Source: Candidatus Omnitrophota bacterium
Lineage (GTDB): Bacteria > Omnitrophota > Gorgyraeia > Duberdicusellales > 4484-171
NCBI GenBank assembly: GCA_028713415.1
Contig: JAQTOI010000007.1
Span: forward strand, 1 to 38,221
Direction of reading: 5' to 3'
DNA length: 38,221 nt
In this document: in pieces, positions 14,269 through 22,356 of the stretch
Layout of the letters: each line of letters begins with the position of its first letter
How positions within the stretch are numbered: position 1 is the first letter of the stretch
The notes under the pieces: generated by a model
What the model saw: the letters and a program-made list of their open reading frames with translations, nothing else
What the model was told of the DNA's origin: nothing
Databases searched by the model: none
Program-made: the position numbers and the translations under genes

Positions 14269-15419
14269 TAGAAATATTCACGGTATATAGCCATCATTTT
14301 CTGTAAAACGGAAGTGGCTGCGGCACAATCAACTTCCAGAAAACGGCTTATGCCGTATCGCAGGCAACCGAAAGAAGAAGAATTAGCTCCTCCGCGCACA
14401 AAAGGCTCTAATTGCTCACCCAGAAATCCTTTTAAAAAATCAGAAAATCCTTCGTAAGCGTTGAGCCTTCCTATAATCGAAACAGTGCAACTATTAAGCT
14501 TTAGTTGATTTTTGATTTCTTCCAATGCCCGAAGCATTTCTTTTTTTACATACTCCTTAACATAACTATTGAGGGTCTGGGTGCTCACGTTAATATAACC
14601 CTGCGCATTTTTTGCGCTGATTTCTTTAAAATGCGGGGTATCACGGAATGAAAGGTAACGTTGGATAATATCTTTAGCTAAATCAAAAGGAAGAAGAAAA
14701 TTCTTTTCTATTTCCTGTAGAATGCTTGTTATGCTAAACCCTAAACCGTTTATAAATTCTATATTTCCTCCGGTATAAACAGAAGCAAAGCTTTCTTCAA
14801 ATCCGATACTGATCACTATAGCCGCATGTTCTACTTGGGGTTGCGCTAAAAAGGAAGAAACGGCGCTTATTCCTGAAAAAACAAACCCTCCGAATTCCCT
14901 ATCCAGGTTGTCAAAAATATCTTCTACGTCTTTATTTAATTTTTCCTTAACAGAAAATACTTTTGAGCGCAATTTTATTTTCTTTGCCCACGAACCTACC
15001 GGGGGACGGCTGAAATGAGTACCTTCAATTTCGTAAGACAGGACAAAATGATGAAGCCGCAAATCATCCCAGTCTATGGCAGTGTCTTCCAAGTAATTTT
15101 TTGCAAGATTAATATCCTTATATGATAATTTCTTGCGTGATTTAAAAGGTATCGTTTCTTCGACCAATACAGTATTTACAAACTTCCACGGCAAGTTTAA
15201 AAAAATCTTCTCTACCCTTAAAGAGTAAGCGATTTCTTTTTCGCTGATACGCCCAGATATAATTTGCGCGTTTTGCGAAAGGCAATCGATAAATTCGCGC
15301 CCCTTGAGCGGTACGGGAATTTCTATCTCTTCGAGAAAATTAAGCACCTGCTTATCAAGAGAAGCAAAAGATATGAATATCTTATCGCCTTCAATGTCAA
15401 TCCCGCAAAAGCCCCTCAT
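14268..15419 (-). CDS. FtsA-like actin-fold protein with degenerate nucleotide motifs
   Basis: 383 residues, located directly after ftsQ where ftsA normally is. The N-terminus FCGIDIEGDKIFISFA parallels the phosphate-1 motif of FtsA (GxDIGxxK), but the second G and T positions are changed. A 1C-like segment follows (about 60-115). Phosphate-2, normally DxGGGTTD, reads VISIGFEESFASVYTGG at 202-218, keeping the fold pattern but not the residues. IIGRLNAYEG (315-324) stands at the adenosine motif (normally GG). The C-terminus SVLQKMMAIYREYF could be an amphipathic membrane helix like that of FtsA. Inference: FtsA or PilM-type protein with altered or lost ATP binding. It overlaps ftsQ by 4 bp. 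Confidence 0.68.
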   Translation of the reverse strand: MRGFCGIDIEGDKIFISFASLDKQVLNFLEEIEIPVPLKGREFIDCLSQNAQIISGRISEKEIAYSLRVEKIFLNLPWKFVNTVLVEETIPFKSRKKLSYKDINLAKNYLEDTAIDWDDLRLHHFVLSYEIEGTHFSRPPVGSWAKKIKLRSKVFSVKEKLNKDVEDIFDNLDREFGGFVFSGISAVSSFLAQPQVEHAAIVISIGFEESFASVYTGGNIEFINGLGFSITSILQEIEKNFLLPFDLAKDIIQRYLSFRDTPHFKEISAKNAQGYINVSTQTLNSYVKEYVKKEMLRALEEIKNQLKLNSCTVSIIGRLNAYEGFSDFLKGFLGEQLEPFVRGGANSSSFGCLRYGISRFLEVDCAAATSVLQKMMAIYREYF

Positions 15420-16099
15420 CGCTTCCTTCCCAAATACACCTTTTCGTAACGTAGATCAATGTATTCTACAGGGTATAAATTACCCTTAAGCTCTCCGCGC
15501 ACTATTGTATCAAGGATATAAAGTTTTTTTCTGAAATCATTTTTCCCAAAAATAACCTTAGTATCTCCTAAAACCATATACAGCGCCCCCGGAGTGGTCG
15601 CGTTTATAAGCTGCACGGGGAATTTTTTTAAAAAAGAGGTTCTTTGCAATTCCTCAATAAGTTTAAAAGCAGTTTCCAGGCGCGCATCGTTTATTACATA
15701 GCCTGGACGTAGCCGCCGGTTATAATCGTCAATTTCTATAGGGATAAGATTAGCGCCTAAAACGGAAGATGCAGCCGGCTGCTGGTCAGAAGCGCTGATA
15801 ACAACACCATCGCGGTCAATGAAATAAAGTTTTTCTCCTTTAAGCTGCGCAAAGGGTTTACGTTCCGTAATTTCCACCTTTATAACAGAGGGAAATTCTC
15901 GGACAACGTAAATATTTTTATATTCCGGATGTTCCTTGTAAATAACAGAATAGAGCTTTCCTAAGTTAGCATCAAATACTGACTCTTCAGGCATGCGCGC
16001 AAAAGCCTGCACGTCAAGCGCAATATTCGAACGCACTTCTTTTAGGGTAAATATTGAAGATGAGGAAAGCGCTTTGCCCAGGTAAGCCATAAAAAGCAA
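15416..16099 (-). CDS. ftsQ: Cell division protein FtsQ/DivIB, start uncertain
   Basis: Single-pass division protein of the FtsQBL complex. After a hydrophobic segment comes the POTRA-like block SSSIFTLKEVRSNIAL and LYSVIYKEHPEYKNIYVVREFPSVIKVEITERKPFA in pieces typical of FtsQ (the ReFPstikv.I.ER.P pattern), then the beta domain with LKGEKLYFIDRDGVVI and a C-terminal VEYIDLRYEKVYLGRK. The first usable start in my reading is TTG at 16099, but this cuts the transmembrane helix: the frame is open and looks coding further upstream (RLTLRIFLLFMAYLG) right up to the ddl stop at 16151, and it contains no ATG before 16090. A non-standard start between 16103 and 16150 is likely. Confidence 0.85.
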   Translation of the reverse strand: MLFMAYLGKALSSSSIFTLKEVRSNIALDVQAFARMPEESVFDANLGKLYSVIYKEHPEYKNIYVVREFPSVIKVEITERKPFAQLKGEKLYFIDRDGVVISASDQQPAASSVLGANLIPIEIDDYNRRLRPGYVINDARLETAFKLIEELQRTSFLKKFPVQLINATTPGALYMVLGDTKVIFGKNDFRKKLYILDTIVRGELKGNLYPVEYIDLRYEKVYLGRKR

Positions 16100-16150
16100 A
16101 AATATGCGCAGAGTAAGCCGATAAAAACAGCTTTTGGGCTCGGAGAAAGA

Positions 16151-17104
16151 TTAATCTTTTTTAATTTCTTGAATTTGTTTTTGGCCATAGAACGCAAGCG
16201 TAACCATTTTTAAAATTAGTTCATCAAAACTAATACCACAGCATCGCGCAGAAAGCGGAAGAAGGCTATGGGTCGTTAATCCGGGTATAGAGTTTACCTC
16301 AAGAACATAAGGAGTACCTTCCGTATGCAAACGGATATCCACGCGAGAAAAATGCCTGCACCCTAAGGCAGTGTGCGCGCGGATAGCCGCTTCCTGCACC
16401 AACGCGCAAGTTTGCTGACTAAGAGCTGCCGGAGCAATAAATTCTGCCATACCATCGCTATATTTTGTTTTAAAATCAAAATAACCTTTTTTTGGGACAA
16501 TTTCTACAACGCCTAATGGTTTGTCTTCAAGAATTCCTACGGTCAATTCCCTGCCCTCTATATAGCTCTCAATCAAGACTTTATCCTGTAAGGAAAATGC
16601 TTCTCTAAGCGCCTCATTCAATTGGCTTTTTTTCCTAACGATAGAAATACCTATGCTTGACCCGGCATAATAGGGCTTAACCACCACGGGATATTTTTTA
16701 ACAAAAGGCTGAGCGCCTTCCTTGTAACAGGCGATAAAAGGGGCTGTAGGAATATTTTGCTTTATGAATATCCCCTTGGAAGCTATTTTATCCATCGCAA
16801 AATAGCTGCTTTGCGGCTCTGAACCCGTGTAGGGGATATTCATTTGGCCTAGAATTTCCTGAATCTTACCATCCTCTCCGAATTCTCCGTGAAGCGCAAT
16901 AAAGGCCAGGTCAATTTTATGATAAGCGATTGTTTTTTCAACTTTATCCCTATCAGTCGTAATTATATCGATAAATGCCGTCTTAAAACCGCGCTTGCGT
17001 AATACCGACGAGGCTTGATGAGCGGACTGAAGCGATATTTCCCGCTCATTCGATACGCCTCCGCCGAGAACGCCTACTTTAATACCATTTAAATTTTTAT
17101 CCAT
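16151..17104 (-). CDS. ddl: D-alanine--D-alanine ligase
   Basis: Makes the D-Ala-D-Ala dipeptide for peptidoglycan precursors in the cytosol, using ATP. 317 residues, normal for the family. Motifs: KVGVLGGGVSNEREISLQSA at the N-terminus, ALHGEFGEDGKIQEILGQM near 70-90, YTGSEPQSSYFAMDK, VVKPYYAGSSIGISIV in the ATP-grasp, and EVNSIPGLTTHSLLPLSA near the C-terminus. It sits between murB and ftsQ as in many dcw clusters (murC-ddl-ftsQ in E. coli). The 50-bp gap to murB holds 8-bp repeats. Its stop codon is in the same frame as ftsQ. Confidence 0.97.
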   Translation of the reverse strand: MDKNLNGIKVGVLGGGVSNEREISLQSAHQASSVLRKRGFKTAFIDIITTDRDKVEKTIAYHKIDLAFIALHGEFGEDGKIQEILGQMNIPYTGSEPQSSYFAMDKIASKGIFIKQNIPTAPFIACYKEGAQPFVKKYPVVVKPYYAGSSIGISIVRKKSQLNEALREAFSLQDKVLIESYIEGRELTVGILEDKPLGVVEIVPKKGYFDFKTKYSDGMAEFIAPAALSQQTCALVQEAAIRAHTALGCRHFSRVDIRLHTEGTPYVLEVNSIPGLTTHSLLPLSARCCGISFDELILKMVTLAFYGQKQIQEIKKD

Positions 17105-17114
17105 AAAATATTTT

Positions 17115-17150
17115 GCTCATGAGCTGATGGGCTCTTGAGCTTCTTAGCTT
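17115..17150. repeat. 8-bp tandem repeat array (site 3)
   Basis: Units with 8-bp spacing: TGAGCTGA, TGGGCTCT, TGAGCTTC, TTAGCTTC, preceded by GCTCA. Same family as at 6693-6726 and 6854-6987, here in the short gap between murB and ddl. Confidence 0.7.
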
Positions 17151-17154
17151 CTCT

Positions 17155-18009
17155 CTATTCCCACCGCTCTATTTCCTCTTCCAGGACAACACCAAATTTC
17201 TGATGCACCTTATCTTTAATCTGCTTTATAAGGTAACTCACGTCATCATAGGAAGCATTCCCCCTGTTAATAATAAAATTAGCGTGCTTGTTTGAGACTT
17301 GCGCTCCGCCTCTAGACACACCTTTCAAGCCGCAGGATTCGATAAGAAACCCGGCGCTATAATCTAAAGGGTTCTTAAAAATACAACCGCAACTGGGGAA
17401 ATCAAAGTCCTGTTTCTGGCGGCGTATTTTCAAAAAATTACTAACGTCAGCTTTAATACAGCTATCCGGATGTAAGGTAAACCAGGCACGTAAAATTATA
17501 TAATTTTTGAGCGATGAACGGCGATATCCGAAAGTAATTTCCTTCTTGGAAAGGCGTATTACTGCGCCCATCTTATCCATTACTTCCGCTTCCACTAAGG
17601 GTGAAAAAATTTCACCGTTAAAAGAAGAAGCATTCATGCATAAAAGCCCGCCGATTGTCGCAGGTATTCCGGCTAAATTATGTAAACCACTCAAATTATT
17701 CTTAAGGCAATAGTTTAATACACGGGAAAGCTTGGTTGCCGCGCCTACTTCAATGTATTGCCCGGAAGCGCGTAAATAGTCAAAGCCGCTGCCCAGTTTT
17801 ATCACAGGCTTCTTTAGACACTGATCCTTCACCAAAAGGTTAGAGCCGCCTCCCAGGATATAGCAAAAAGGGCCAGCATCCTTGATAATCTCATTTAACT
17901 CCTCAAGCGTAGCAGCAACAAAAAAATACTGGGCGCAACCGCCTATTTTTATGGTTGTAAAAGCCCGCAAATCAACGTGCTGCTTTAACTCTATTCTTCC
18001 TAAACTCAC
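17155..18009 (-). CDS. murB: UDP-N-acetylenolpyruvoylglucosamine reductase
   Basis: FAD enzyme that reduces enolpyruvyl-UDP-GlcNAc to UDP-MurNAc with NADPH. FAD site: TTIKIGGCAQYF and YILGGGSNLLV; then GIPATIGGLLCMNAS, FGYRRSSL, SCGCIFKNP, and GFLIESCGLKGVSRGGAQVSNKHANFIIN. At the catalytic proton-donor position (Ser in E. coli, motif GSxFKNP) this protein has Cys (GCIFKNP), a substitution known in other MurB proteins. I prefer GTG at 18009 over TTG at 18015 because GGAGG lies 9 bases upstream of the GTG. The gene overlaps murC by 38 bp, so translation is coupled. Confidence 0.96.
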   Translation of the reverse strand: MSLGRIELKQHVDLRAFTTIKIGGCAQYFFVAATLEELNEIIKDAGPFCYILGGGSNLLVKDQCLKKPVIKLGSGFDYLRASGQYIEVGAATKLSRVLNYCLKNNLSGLHNLAGIPATIGGLLCMNASSFNGEIFSPLVEAEVMDKMGAVIRLSKKEITFGYRRSSLKNYIILRAWFTLHPDSCIKADVSNFLKIRRQKQDFDFPSCGCIFKNPLDYSAGFLIESCGLKGVSRGGAQVSNKHANFIINRGNASYDDVSYLIKQIKDKVHQKFGVVLEEEIERWE

Positions 18010-19357
18010 AAACAATACCCTCCATGATAATATTTATATCGCCAGCGCCAAGGCCTATAACGAAATCCCCTTCCTCAATGCCGGAGGGAATCTCTTCGAT
18101 AAGCTTTTCCTTTGGAATATACCTAAGTTTACGCGGAAAATTCTTTTTAATTTCTTCAAGTAAAAAAACGGCGTTAATTCCTTCCTGGGCTTTCTCGCAA
18201 GCAGAGTAAATATCCGTTACCACCAATTCATCAACTGACGAAAAACACTCTGCAAATTCCCTATAGAGAGATTTCACGCGCGAAGGCCTATGCGGTTGGA
18301 ATACGGCTATTACCTTCCTGGGTTTTAAATAGCGCACGGCTTTTAAAACTGCCCTTATTTCCGTGGGATGATGCGCATAATCATCGATAAACGTCACGCC
18401 CGCTACGAAATCTTTAACCTGCAGGCGCCTTTTAGTGCCTTTGAATGTTTTTAAGGCCTCTACAACCTGGCCCATATCGAACCCACTGTAGAAGAAAAAT
18501 CCCAGCGCAGCCATAGCATTGAGTGCGTTATGTTCACCCAGGAGCGGAACTTTTATCTTACCGGTAAATTTGTCTTCAATAGAAACATCAAAACAGCTGA
18601 ATTGACCGTCGAAATAAAAATTTTTCGCCCTTATGGTATTATCTGCCCCGAATCCGTACGATATGCCGTCGACACGGCTCAAAATTGTTTTCACCGGCCC
18701 ATCATCCCCGCAGCCAAAAACTTTACCCCTGGTATTTGCTGCAAATTGCAAAAAACTCTCTTGTAAATTCTCAAAGCTTTTATGATAATCCAGATGTTCA
18801 TGATCCACATTGGTAATGATGGAAACCCAGGGTTTGCAATAAAGAAAACTCCCGTCACTTTCATCAGTTTCGATAACAAAATAATTATTGCCCCACCAGG
18901 CATTACGAGAATAATTGAGTGGAAGACCGCCAACGAAAACTGTCGGTTCCTGTCCCAAGAGTGTCAATAAATGCCCCATCAGGGCTGTAGTTGTTGTTTT
19001 ACCATGGCTTCCGCTTACCGCTACGGTTTTCTGCCCGGAGCATAATAGGCCTAAAAGTTCTCCGCGTTTAAAAATCTTAATGTTTCTTCTTTGTGCCTCT
19101 ATAATTTCTGGATTATTTCTATCAACCGCCGAAGAATAAACCAACAAATCAAGGCCAGTGGTGATATTTTCTTTTCGGTGCCCCACATTAACGGATATGC
19201 CCTCTTCTCGAAGCGCGCGCACGGTATAGTTTTCCTGAATGTCAGAACCTTTTACGCTAAAACCCTTATCTTTTAGAAGCAAAGCCAAGCCGCTCATTCC
19301 TATACCACCGATCCCCACCATATAGACGTTTTTTATTCCAGGTAAAATCTTTTCCAT
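17972..19357 (-). CDS. murC: UDP-N-acetylmuramate--L-alanine ligase
   Basis: Adds the first amino acid of the stem peptide. 461 residues, full length. N-terminal Rossmann domain with VYMVGIGGIGMSGLA, ATP loop SGSHGKTTTTA (115-125), TDESDGSF, and ITNVDHEHLDYH, then the C-terminal ligase domain with FIDDYAHHPTEI and VIAVFQPHRPSR. These are the standard MurC motifs (HHPTE is diagnostic within the Mur ligases). It overlaps the peptidase gene by 25 bp and murB by 38 bp. Confidence 0.98.
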   Translation of the reverse strand: MEKILPGIKNVYMVGIGGIGMSGLALLLKDKGFSVKGSDIQENYTVRALREEGISVNVGHRKENITTGLDLLVYSSAVDRNNPEIIEAQRRNIKIFKRGELLGLLCSGQKTVAVSGSHGKTTTTALMGHLLTLLGQEPTVFVGGLPLNYSRNAWWGNNYFVIETDESDGSFLYCKPWVSIITNVDHEHLDYHKSFENLQESFLQFAANTRGKVFGCGDDGPVKTILSRVDGISYGFGADNTIRAKNFYFDGQFSCFDVSIEDKFTGKIKVPLLGEHNALNAMAALGFFFYSGFDMGQVVEALKTFKGTKRRLQVKDFVAGVTFIDDYAHHPTEIRAVLKAVRYLKPRKVIAVFQPHRPSRVKSLYREFAECFSSVDELVVTDIYSACEKAQEGINAVFLLEEIKKNFPRKLRYIPKEKLIEEIPSGIEEGDFVIGLGAGDINIIMEGIVCEFRKNRVKAAR

Positions 19358-20124
19358 TGGTCCTCCAAATCATCGATGTTTTTTATTGATGTAAACCCTT
19401 TTCTCATCGCTTCGCCAAACTCATAACCATTTCTAAGAAAATATAAAAACTGATAGAAGTTATCCCTGCCGTAACGCTTTATAAGAAAAAACACTATCGA
19501 AAAAGATTCAATATAAAAAAGGTTTACAGAACCTTGCGAGACTGCATCCGCTCCAGAAAGATTCATTTGCTCTAACTGTGAAAATTTAACATACTGGTTG
19601 TTCGTAATAGCATTCCTTAAAATATAAAGACTTCTCTGATACCCTCCTGAATGTTTATCCTCTATGTAGGTTGCGGCTGCCTCATCAAGCCATAAAGGCA
19701 GTTTGCCTTTACCAACGTATTCCCTAAAAATAATATGGGTTAATTCATGGGAAAAAATAGCCTCGCGCTTGTCTTGATTGGGGTATGTATAAATTATTTT
19801 ATTTTCGTAATCAACGCAGGCTCCCGACCAAGAAGGGCACTTGAATTTATCACAATATTCACTTTTATCTTTGGCAATATAAATCTTTGCCCTGTTGTCC
19901 CACAACCATAGATTATCCCTTATGAGGTTAAACTCCTGCGTGATATCCCGGTAATATGTCTCCGCTATGTCGCCAACGCTACGTGCGTAACTTTCATCAA
20001 TAGATGAGGAGTAATTGACAATAAAGTGCTCGCAACGCAACTCGCGGCTATCCTGGTTGGCTGCAATAACTGTGCTGGCAATAAAAATATTAAAAACAAA
20101 TATTATTATAAAATGCTTCAACAC
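19333..20124 (-). CDS. Exported HExxH metallopeptidase (peptidase MA-like), inside the dcw cluster
   Basis: 263 residues. An N-terminal signal peptide (HFIIIFVFNIFIASTVIA) directs it out of the cytosol. The zinc site is complete: HELTH at 126-130 and a third ligand E148 in WLDEAAATY, as in the gluzincin 'peptidase MA' family. Three to four cysteines near 31-103 may form disulfides in the periplasm. It overlaps murG by 35 bp and murC by 25 bp, so it is a fixed part of the operon. The frame starts at a GTG (20124) with a GGGGG tract just upstream. No substrate is known; location suggests wall or division protein turnover, but this is inference. Confidence 0.78.
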   Translation of the reverse strand: MLKHFIIIFVFNIFIASTVIAANQDSRELRCEHFIVNYSSSIDESYARSVGDIAETYYRDITQEFNLIRDNLWLWDNRAKIYIAKDKSEYCDKFKCPSWSGACVDYENKIIYTYPNQDKREAIFSHELTHIIFREYVGKGKLPLWLDEAAATYIEDKHSGGYQRSLYILRNAITNNQYVKFSQLEQMNLSGADAVSQGSVNLFYIESFSIVFFLIKRYGRDNFYQFLYFLRNGYEFGEAMRKGFTSIKNIDDLEDQWKRFYLE

Positions 20125-21124
20125 TAACCCCCAGATTGATTTTTTCTATATTCTCTGCCAGAAGCTTGCGTTTATTTTCATCGAACAGCAATCCGGAGAG
20201 TGCTTTATTAAATTCCTCAAATGAAAAACCCTCTTGTAAAAAAACATACGCCGCAGCGCGAGATTTAAAATAAAGGGCATTAGCTTTCTGATGCCCTCCG
20301 CCTTCCGGATGAGGGATTAAAATAGCGGGTTTGCGGTAATACGCTATTTCGCCAAGCGTGGACGCCCCGCAACGGGAAACTACCACATCGGCGGCGCTGT
20401 AGAGAGTTTCCATCGAATAAAAAAAATCCCTCACGAACTTTCCTTTTTCTATTGTATTATAGAATTGCATAATTTGGAAGTATTCTCTTTTACCGGTAAG
20501 ATGTATAACCTGATAATTTCCCCTGACCTGGCGTACAAAGCCGGTCATTATTGTATTTAAAAACGAAGATCCCTGGCTTCCGCCAAAGCAAAGCACAACC
20601 GGTTCGTTGCCTGATAACCCAAGCGCCCTGCACGCCTCTTTTTTTTCAAGCACGCGGATATTCTCGCGTAAAGGGATACCCACAACACACTTTTTTCTGC
20701 TGCTAAAGCCCTCCGCAAAACCTGTTAAGATTTTATGTGCTAAAAATGCAAGGATTCTGTTTGCTTTACCCGGTTTTATGTTCGGCTCATAAATAATAGT
20801 CCGCCGGAAAAAAAATGCGCTAAAAACAATCAGAAAAAAACTATCTCTTCCGCCAAAGCCAATTGTCGTCCGAGGCCTCACGTTTGCGATTAGATAAAGC
20901 GCTTCAAATATTCTAAAAAAACTTTCAAGAAGCAGGTTTCGGAAAGGAAATGCCTTTCCCAAAACTTCAAAACCTTCGCCCTTAAGATACTCTTTTAAAA
21001 ATGGCGAGGTTGCAAAAAAATAAATCTGCGCAGGATTGTCTTTGCGCGCAGCCATCCTTTTGGCTAAGGCCAATGCGGGAAAGATATGGCCTCCGCTTCT
21101 ATCGCAAGCCAGAAGCACTCTCAC
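20090..21124 (-). CDS. murG: Lipid II synthase MurG (GlcNAc transferase)
   Basis: Transfers GlcNAc from UDP-GlcNAc to lipid I on the inner face of the membrane. About 344 residues. Motifs: DRSGGHIFPALALAKRM (usual GGTGGH start altered to RSGGH), TIGFGGRDSFF, PGKANRILAFLA, FGGSQGSSFLN, and SRCGASTLGEIAYYRKPAIL with HPEGGGHQKANA, the UDP-GlcNAc site. The open frame reaches 21154, but GTG at 21124 has AGGAG at the right distance and starts the Rossmann strand cleanly (VRVLLACDR), so I use it; overlap with ftsW is then 26 bp. Confidence 0.95.
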   Translation of the reverse strand: MRVLLACDRSGGHIFPALALAKRMAARKDNPAQIYFFATSPFLKEYLKGEGFEVLGKAFPFRNLLLESFFRIFEALYLIANVRPRTTIGFGGRDSFFLIVFSAFFFRRTIIYEPNIKPGKANRILAFLAHKILTGFAEGFSSRKKCVVGIPLRENIRVLEKKEACRALGLSGNEPVVLCFGGSQGSSFLNTIMTGFVRQVRGNYQVIHLTGKREYFQIMQFYNTIEKGKFVRDFFYSMETLYSAADVVVSRCGASTLGEIAYYRKPAILIPHPEGGGHQKANALYFKSRAAAYVFLQEGFSFEEFNKALSGLLFDENKRKLLAENIEKINLGVSVEAFYNNICF

Positions 21125-22226
21125 TGCTCTCTCCTTCCTTTTGATGTGAGGCATTAAAAAATAACCCTAAAAGAATAAAATGCGTTATCAAGTTACTCCC
21201 GCCATAACTCATAAAAGGAAGTGGCAGGCCTTTTGTAGGAAAAATCCCGCAGGCAACCCCTATATTTATCGATACCTCTAGAAAAATGATGAAAATAATT
21301 CCCCATAAAATTCCGCCGCGAAATTCATCCCTGGACTGCTTCGCCAAAGCAACCATTTTATTAAACAAGATAAAAAATACTAATAAAAGCCCTAAGGAGC
21401 CGATAAGCCCGAATTCCTCGCCTACAATCGAAAAAATAAAATCAGTATGCGCCGCGGGCAGAAAAAATAATTTTTGCCTGCCCTCCCCCAGCCCTACACC
21501 CATTATGCCGCCTTCTCCGAAAGCAATTTGGGACTGAATTATTTGAAAACCCGTGTTACGGGGGTCAGCGAAAGGATTAAGATAGGCTGTAATTCTACGG
21601 AAACGATACGGAAAGAAAGCTACCAAGAAAAATGATACCGCCGCGCCCAGCAAGAAAATCAATAAAAGATGAGATTTACGGCCTTTGTACAAAAAAAGAA
21701 AAAGCAATGTCCAGATAACCCAAAAAATCGCAGTACCCAGGTCCGGCTCTAAAACTAAAAGTGAGCACACTATTACCAAAATGAGCCCAAGCGGCAAGGG
21801 GCCTGTTTTAAAAAAACGCATGAGGTTCCCCTTACGTCTAAAATATTCAGCACAATAGATTAAGTAAGTAATTTTAAGGGCTTCTGAAGGTTGAAAATTA
21901 AAAAGCGGGAAATGGAACCAGCGCTTTGCGCCGCCAGCACGCCTGCCTATTATAAGCACTGCAACAAGCAGGATGATTGTGATACCTAAAAATTCCTTAT
22001 TATATTTCCTTAAAAACTCAAGGTCTACGAAAAGCGTACAAAAAAATAATGCCAGGCCAACCAGCAAATAAGAAAATTGTCGCGTAAAAAAATATGCAGG
22101 ATCGGCAGAAATTTTATACGCATATATGCTTGAAGACTCGTATACAATTAATGTGCCAGAAAAAGCCAAAAAAAGAACGATAGCGAAAATCAGCCTTCGC
22201 TCGCGTTTAATATCTATAGTTTGCAT
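21099..22226 (-). CDS. ftsW: Septal peptidoglycan polymerase FtsW (SEDS family)
   Basis: Integral membrane lipid II polymerase that works with FtsI. 375 residues with about ten hydrophobic segments. SEDS signatures: GGAKRWFHFPLFNFQPSEALK (as GAKRWF...FQPSE), VLEPDLGTAIFW, FGEGGIMGVGLGEGRQK, LPAAHTDFIFSIVGEEFGLIG and LPLPFMSYGGSNL. Position between murD and murG and pairing with ftsI in the same cluster favour FtsW over RodA. ATG at 22226 lacks a clear ribosome site; a 130-bp gap with a small nested hairpin precedes it. Confidence 0.95.
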   Translation of the reverse strand: MQTIDIKRERRLIFAIVLFLAFSGTLIVYESSSIYAYKISADPAYFFTRQFSYLLVGLALFFCTLFVDLEFLRKYNKEFLGITIILLVAVLIIGRRAGGAKRWFHFPLFNFQPSEALKITYLIYCAEYFRRKGNLMRFFKTGPLPLGLILVIVCSLLVLEPDLGTAIFWVIWTLLFLFLYKGRKSHLLLIFLLGAAVSFFLVAFFPYRFRRITAYLNPFADPRNTGFQIIQSQIAFGEGGIMGVGLGEGRQKLFFLPAAHTDFIFSIVGEEFGLIGSLGLLLVFFILFNKMVALAKQSRDEFRGGILWGIIFIIFLEVSINIGVACGIFPTKGLPLPFMSYGGSNLITHFILLGLFFNASHQKEGESSESASGLR

Positions 22227-22251
22227 ATTTAATTTGCGCCACGGGATACCG

Positions 22252-22287
22252 GTAACGTCTTGGGGCTACGTATTGCGTAGCAGTTAC
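22252..22287. repeat. Nested hairpin in the murD-ftsW gap
   Basis: GTAAC (22252-22256) with GTTAC (22283-22287) encloses GCTACG (22265-22270) with CGTAGC (22276-22281), 5-base loop. No T-run. The words GTAAC/GTTAC recur at 22300-22304. Function unknown; possibly a palindromic repeat. Confidence 0.45.
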
Positions 22288-22356
22288 GGAGGTTGCGGAA
22301 GTTACATTTAAAATAGTTGGAATTATTATAACTTTCATAACCCCTACCAGTAAACC

